This document shows positions 60,611-64,000 of a stretch of DNA of 64,000 bases, piece after piece. Within the stretch, counting starts at the first letter, position 1. Each line of letters starts with the position of its first letter. The DNA is from Sphingopyxis sp. MWB1 (GTDB taxonomy: Bacteria; Pseudomonadota; Alphaproteobacteria; Sphingomonadales; Sphingomonadaceae): positions 2,283,501-2,347,500 of the forward strand of contig NZ_JQFJ01000002.1 in assembly GCF_000763945.1 (NCBI RefSeq), read 5' to 3'. The notes under the pieces are model-generated. The model did not search any database. It was not told where the DNA came from and saw nothing but the letters and a program-made list of their open reading frames with translations. The position numbers and the translations under genes are program-made.

Positions 60611-62188
60611 TCAAAGCTGGCGCCGGCGGAGCTGGCCGAGCGTGTCGCGGTTGACCACGCCGAAGAGGAAGGCGCAACCGAAGAATGTGACCGCACCGGT
60701 CGCGACCAGCGCTGCAAGGGCGGTGATACGCTCGACAATGCTGCCGGTGAAAGCATCGCCGCCATAGGGGAGGACGAGCCACAGGCACGCCCCCATGACG
60801 GCGGCGGCGAAGCCGATTCGGACGATGCGGCCCGCGACCTTCGTCGTGAGGTGAAAGGCGCCGCGGCGGTGGAGCAGCGCATAGAGAAGCGCGACATTGC
60901 ACCAGGCGGCGATCGAGCCCGCCAGCGCCAACCCGACAATGCCGAAGCGCGGGATGAGGAGCAGGTTGAGGGCGATGTTGAGGATCAGCGATAGCGCCGC
61001 CGTGACCACGGGGGTGCGCGTATCCTTGCGCGCAAAGAAATTGGGAACGAGCACTTTCACCAGCACATAGGCGGGCAGGCCGACGACCAGCCCGCCGACG
61101 ACGGCGCCGGTCGCAAGGCCATCGGCGCGCGTATATTGGCCGCCGACATAAAAGGCGCTGGTGATGGCCGGACCCGCGACGAACAGCGCGACGGCGGCCG
61201 GAACGGTCAGCAGCATGGCAAGCTCGACCGCATTGCTTTGCAGGCGAAAGGCGCCGTCCCTGTCCTCCTGCGCGATGAAGCGCGACAGGGCGGGCAAGAT
61301 GGCGGTGCCGAGCGCAATGCCGATGATACCGAGCGGCAACTGATTGAGCCGGTCGGCCATGGCGAGATAGGTGATGCTCTTGTCGGGCAGGGTGGCGATG
61401 AAGAACAGGTCGATGAAGCGGCTGATCTGATAGACGCCCGCGCCGAACACGGCGGGCAGGATGAGCACGCCCATTTCGCGCACCTCCGCCGTCAGCCGGG
61501 GACGCCGCAGCCGGGGCGAAAAACCCGCCTTGCGAACCCAGTAATAGAGCCAGCCAAGCTGGAACAGCCCCGAGGCTGATACGGCAATGGCAAGGTAAAG
61601 CCCGGTTGCCGCCTTGCTCGCTTCATCGCCATTGCCCGTCACCATGCCTGTGAGCAGCGCAGCGATGAGGCAGATGTTGAGGAGGATGGGGGCGGCCGCA
61701 GCGGCCGCAAAGCGCGACAGGCTGTTGAGCACCGCGGCGAACAGGGTCGCAAGGCTCATGAACGCCAGATAGGGAAAGGCGATGCGCGCCATCAGCACCG
61801 CGCGGTCGAAGGTCGCGGCGTCCGCCTCCAGCGCGTCGCTCGCGAACAGTCCCATCACCCAGGGCATGATGAGCAGGAACAGCGCCGAAAAGACGATAAG
61901 GATCGGGATGAGCACCGCCATCACCGCTTCGGCAAAGGCGCGTGCTTCGCTATGGTCGCCTTCCTTCGTCATCCGCTGGTTGAACAGCGGGACGAAGGCG
62001 GCGGCAAAAGCCCCCTCGGCAAAGAGGCGGCGGAAGATATTGGGAAGCTGAAAGGCGAGCTGCCACGCGTCCGCGATGCCGCCCGCCCCCAGGATGCGCG
62101 ACAAGAGCATGTCGCGCGCAAAGCCAAAGACGCGGCTCACCAGGGTGAGCCCGCCGATGGTGCCGACGCTTTTGACAAGGCTGCTCAT
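60611..62188 (-). CDS. murJ: MurJ lipid II flippase
   Basis: MurJ (525 aa) moves lipid II across the inner membrane for peptidoglycan synthesis. About 14 membrane helices are present; the opening SLVKSVGTIGGLTLVSRVFG, FARDMLLSRILGAGGIADAW and NIFRRLFAEGAFAAAFVPLF are hallmark MurJ/MviN sequences with the essential arginines. Length agrees with the family. It follows secB by 27 bp and precedes trpS by 24 bp. Confidence 0.96.
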   Translation of the reverse strand: MSSLVKSVGTIGGLTLVSRVFGFARDMLLSRILGAGGIADAWQLAFQLPNIFRRLFAEGAFAAAFVPLFNQRMTKEGDHSEARAFAEAVMAVLIPILIVFSALFLLIMPWVMGLFASDALEADAATFDRAVLMARIAFPYLAFMSLATLFAAVLNSLSRFAAAAAAPILLNICLIAALLTGMVTGNGDEASKAATGLYLAIAVSASGLFQLGWLYYWVRKAGFSPRLRRPRLTAEVREMGVLILPAVFGAGVYQISRFIDLFFIATLPDKSITYLAMADRLNQLPLGIIGIALGTAILPALSRFIAQEDRDGAFRLQSNAVELAMLLTVPAAVALFVAGPAITSAFYVGGQYTRADGLATGAVVGGLVVGLPAYVLVKVLVPNFFARKDTRTPVVTAALSLILNIALNLLLIPRFGIVGLALAGSIAAWCNVALLYALLHRRGAFHLTTKVAGRIVRIGFAAAVMGACLWLVLPYGGDAFTGSIVERITALAALVATGAVTFFGCAFLFGVVNRDTLGQLRRRQL

Positions 62189-62215
62189 CGTTCGAGCGGC
62201 CCCCGCGCGGCGGGA

Positions 62216-62734
62216 TCAGGCCTGGCCGACAGGTGCCGAGGCTTCGCTCTGGCCTTCATCCTGCGCCGCCTGCACCTGCTGCATGAACAGGCCGTGGAAA
62301 TCGACGGGTTCGAGGAGCAGCGGCGGGAAGCCGCCATCGCGAACGGCATCGGCGACGATGCGGCGCGCGAAAGGAAAGAGGATGCGCGGCGCTTCGGCGA
62401 GGAAGAAGGGCTGAAGCTGGTCTTCGGGCACGTTGCGGACACCGAACAGGCCGGCATATTGAAGCTCGATGACAAAGGCGGTGCCTTCATCGGCTTTCGA
62501 GGTCACGTCGATTTTCAGCGTCACTTCGAACAGATTGTCGCCCACACCTTCGGCGGCAATATTGAACTGAACGTCGATCTGCGGGGCCGACTGCCACTGG
62601 AAAGCGGCGGGAGCGCTGGGGTTTTCGAAGGACAGATCCTTCACATATTGCGAAATCAGGCCGATGGCGGGGCTGGTGTCTTCGCCATTGGGCTGGGGGG
62701 CCGGATTGGTTTCGGGGCTGCTCTCGTCGGCCAT
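62216..62734 (-). CDS. secB: Protein-export chaperone SecB
   Basis: SecB (172 aa) is a tetrameric chaperone that keeps preproteins unfolded and passes them to SecA. IGLISQYVKDLSFENPSAP, VTLKIDVTSKADEGTAFVIE, QYAGLFGV and ILFPFARRIVADAVRDGGFP are diagnostic. Short acidic and Gln/Ala tails flank the core. It is divergent from tim44; the pairing secB / tim44-mltA recurs in alphaproteobacteria. It heads the secB-murJ-trpS unit. Confidence 0.97.
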   Translation of the reverse strand: MADESSPETNPAPQPNGEDTSPAIGLISQYVKDLSFENPSAPAAFQWQSAPQIDVQFNIAAEGVGDNLFEVTLKIDVTSKADEGTAFVIELQYAGLFGVRNVPEDQLQPFFLAEAPRILFPFARRIVADAVRDGGFPPLLLEPVDFHGLFMQQVQAAQDEGQSEASAPVGQA

Positions 62735-62899
62735 AGGTCACGCTTTCATTCGGATGATGAAAAAGGGTCGCGCCGCAGCCCGGTCGGGCTTCGACGGACG
62801 GTTCGCCGCGGCGCTTAGCAGCGGCGGGACGCAAGCACAATGGGGGGCGGCCGGACGCTTCGAATCGTTGACCTGCCGCCTTCCTGCGGCCATGTGGAT

Positions 62900-62928
62900 T
62901 TGAAACCTTGCTGCGGATCGCCTATATT
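62900..62928 (+). promoter_or_regulatory. Housekeeping promoter of tim44
   Basis: TTGAAA (62900-62905), 17 bp, TATATT (62923-62928) closely match the sigma-70 pattern. Transcription would start near 62935, which leaves a 38-nt leader to the GTG at 62973 and argues against the more upstream TTG at 62934 as start codon. Confidence 0.6.
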
Positions 62929-62972
62929 CGCGTTTGATCCCTTTCTTTCCCGTGCATATTGGACTCTTGCCT

Positions 62973-63632
62973 GTGACCGCATTTTCAATCGTCCTGCTCG
63001 CCATGATCGCCGCTTTCCTTGGGATGCGGCTTTATTCTGTGCTGGGGAAGCGTACCGGGCATGAGCAGGAGCCGGTGCTGCCGCGCGGAGATGACCAGCG
63101 GCCGGGCCCCCGCGCCCTGCGCGTCGACCAGGACGCACCCGCTGCCCCCGGCGCTGCCGATACGGATCTGGTCTATCACCCGGAGGCAGAAGTCGGATTG
63201 CGCCAGTTGCTGGCAACCGATTCGGAATTTGACGCAGGCCGCTTCATGGAAGGCGCCAAGGCCGCCTATCAGATGATTTACGAAGCCTTTTGGGCAGGTG
63301 ACCGCGAAGCGCTGCGCGATTTGTGCGATGACGACAGCTATGCCGCTTTTGTCGAAGCGATCGAGGCGCGCGAAGCACGCGGCGAACGGCTGGAAAATCG
63401 CCTGATGGGGATCGAAGAAGCCAAGATTGTCGCGGTTGAGATGACGCGCGGCGAAGCGCGGATCAAGGTTCATTATCAGGCCGACATCAGCGCCATAACG
63501 CGCGATGCCGACGGCAAGATGATCGCCGGTTCGATGAGCGATGCCGTGCCGCTTAACGATTATTGGACCTTCCGCCGCAGCATCGGCAGCCGCGATCCCA
63601 ACTGGCTGCTCGACGAAGCCGAAACCGCCTGA
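62973..63632 (+). CDS. Tim44/TimA family protein
   Basis: A 219-aa member of the Tim44-like family, whose mitochondrial relative anchors the import motor; bacterial TimA is a membrane-associated protein of unclear function. A membrane helix (AFSIVLLAMIAAFLGMRLYS) starts the protein, then a Pro/Arg linker, then the Tim44 fold with FDAGRFMEGAKAAYQMIYEA and DREALRDLCDDDSYAAF. The start is uncertain: GTG 62973 is favoured because it follows the predicted transcription start; GTG 62952 or TTG 62934 would add 7-13 residues. It precedes the putative mltA by 5 bp. Confidence 0.85.
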   Translation: MTAFSIVLLAMIAAFLGMRLYSVLGKRTGHEQEPVLPRGDDQRPGPRALRVDQDAPAAPGAADTDLVYHPEAEVGLRQLLATDSEFDAGRFMEGAKAAYQMIYEAFWAGDREALRDLCDDDSYAAFVEAIEAREARGERLENRLMGIEEAKIVAVEMTRGEARIKVHYQADISAITRDADGKMIAGSMSDAVPLNDYWTFRRSIGSRDPNWLLDEAETA

Positions 63633-63637
63633 CGGCG

Positions 63638-64000
63638 ATGATGGGGATGTCCGTGGGGAAAGAGCGTCGCGCACGCGCATTCAAGGCCGCTTTTTTCCTG
63701 TCGATCCCGTTTTTGGCGGGATGCACATCGGTCATCCCCGATGCGGGAACGCGGCCCGGTACGGCAGCGCCCGCGCCGCGGCCCAGCCCGCCGGCAAGCG
63801 CCGCGCGGCCTGACGCGCCGCCACCCAGCTATCAGCCGCGTCCATCCGTTCCGGGGACTGCCGCCGCCAGGCCGATACCCGCCACGCCGCGCCCGCCGCT
63901 TGCCGCAGCTCCCGTTCCGGGCGATGCCGCGACGGCGGCGGCGAGCGGGGTGATCGCCGGGCCTGAATTTACCGAATTGGGCGTGAGCCCCGAAGAAGCG
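63638..64000 (+). CDS. Lipoprotein, probable murein transglycosylase A, cut by window end
   Basis: The frame is open to the window end (121 codons visible). A positively charged start (GKERRARAFKAAFF) leads to a hydrophobic stretch and the lipobox LAGC near residue 29, then a long Pro/Ala-rich linker and GVIAGPEFTELGVSPEEA, where the folded domain would begin. MltA usually follows tim44 in sphingomonads, and its N-terminus looks like this, but the catalytic domain is outside the window, so the name is inferred from context. ATG 63638 or 63641, or GTG 63653 (with GGGG upstream), could be the start. Confidence 0.6.
   Translation, partial: MMGMSVGKERRARAFKAAFFLSIPFLAGCTSVIPDAGTRPGTAAPAPRPSPPASAARPDAPPPSYQPRPSVPGTAAARPIPATPRPPLAAAPVPGDAATAAASGVIAGPEFTELGVSPEEA

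Noticed and set aside
59522-60994. 490-aa plus-strand ORF opposite trpS and murJ
   Set aside because: Antisense shadow; trpS has both HIGH-type and KMSKS motifs on the minus strand.
1-64000. CRISPR arrays, tRNA or rRNA genes, insertion sequences, prophage
   Set aside because: Reading through the window I saw no regularly spaced direct repeats, no tRNA-like T-loop with matching acceptor arms, and no transposase, integrase or phage structural protein. A tRNAscan or Infernal run would be needed to exclude small RNAs.

Overview
The window is a GC-rich, densely coded chromosomal segment of an alphaproteobacterium. Gene content and order point to the Sphingomonadales, and a Sphingopyxis-like genome is my best guess. 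The reasons are the blocks secB / tim44-mltA, mutM / ubiE-ubiB with coaBC-dut, rpsT-dnaA, SUV3-like helicase-S4 protein-fdxA, a PspF-controlled psp operon, a large TonB-dependent receptor, and scattered palindromes of the GTCATCCCGGACTTGATC type. The genus rests on recalled gene order and protein style, not on a search. No tRNA, rRNA, CRISPR array, insertion sequence or prophage was seen.

Layout. 1-6.6 kb: end of pckA, an unknown protein, a DUF885 Tat-exported hydrolase, the divergent DUF3597/DUF937 pair, an acetyltransferase, and rplU-rpmA. 6.8-12.3 kb: a lipoprotein, pspF, then a sigma-54 promoter driving a very long psp transcript: a 55-aa secreted or membrane peptide, pspA, pspB, pspC and five further small one-helix coiled-coil proteins. 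12.4-24.8 kb: sufE, TonB receptor, clpX, clpP, fdxA, S4 protein, SUV3-like helicase, M23 peptidase, hemB. 24.8-34.2 kb: acetyltransferase, fused MFS/spermidine-synthase-like protein, gamma carbonic anhydrase, PuuD-like membrane protein, the overlapping block dapF-mtaB-ftsY-ispZ, and a GGDEF-EAL protein. 34.5-40.6 kb: ffh-rpsP-rimM-(lysR)-trmD-rplS and asd. 40.7-47.6 kb: marR-emrA-emrB, a DsbA-like isomerase, an alpha/beta hydrolase, an M2 peptidyl-dipeptidase. 47.7-56.1 kb: sulP, ccdAB, coaBC, dut, an E1-like enzyme and a DsrE-like protein on the minus strand, then ubiB-ubiE and divergent mutM. 56.3-64 kb: rpsT, dnaA, a DUF4136 lipoprotein, secB-murJ-trpS, tim44 and the start of a probable mltA.

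Most of the segment is core housekeeping: translation (rplU, rpmA, rpsP, rplS, rpsT, trmD, rimM, mtaB, trpS), protein targeting and turnover (ffh, ftsY, secB, clpXP), cofactor and wall precursors (coaBC, dut, dapF, asd, hemB, murJ), and initiation (dnaA).

The most unusual part is the expanded psp operon (8.4-11.7 kb). Five consecutive small genes after pspC repeat the architecture and the C-terminal coiled-coil signature of PspB (LxxRlxvLERIxTD, and in four of them a final EIxxLR), and two are obvious duplicates. With a convincing -24/-12 promoter, an unlisted 55-aa first gene and a 12-bp intercistronic hairpin, it looks like an elaborated membrane-stress complex that has received little description. 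Other points of interest are a ccdAB toxin-antitoxin module at the head of coaBC-dut, a LysR regulator with a divergent 53-aa ORF and a perfect operator palindrome placed inside the rimM-trmD operon, alternative hairpins in the rplU leader, and a family of palindromic repeats at three junctions.
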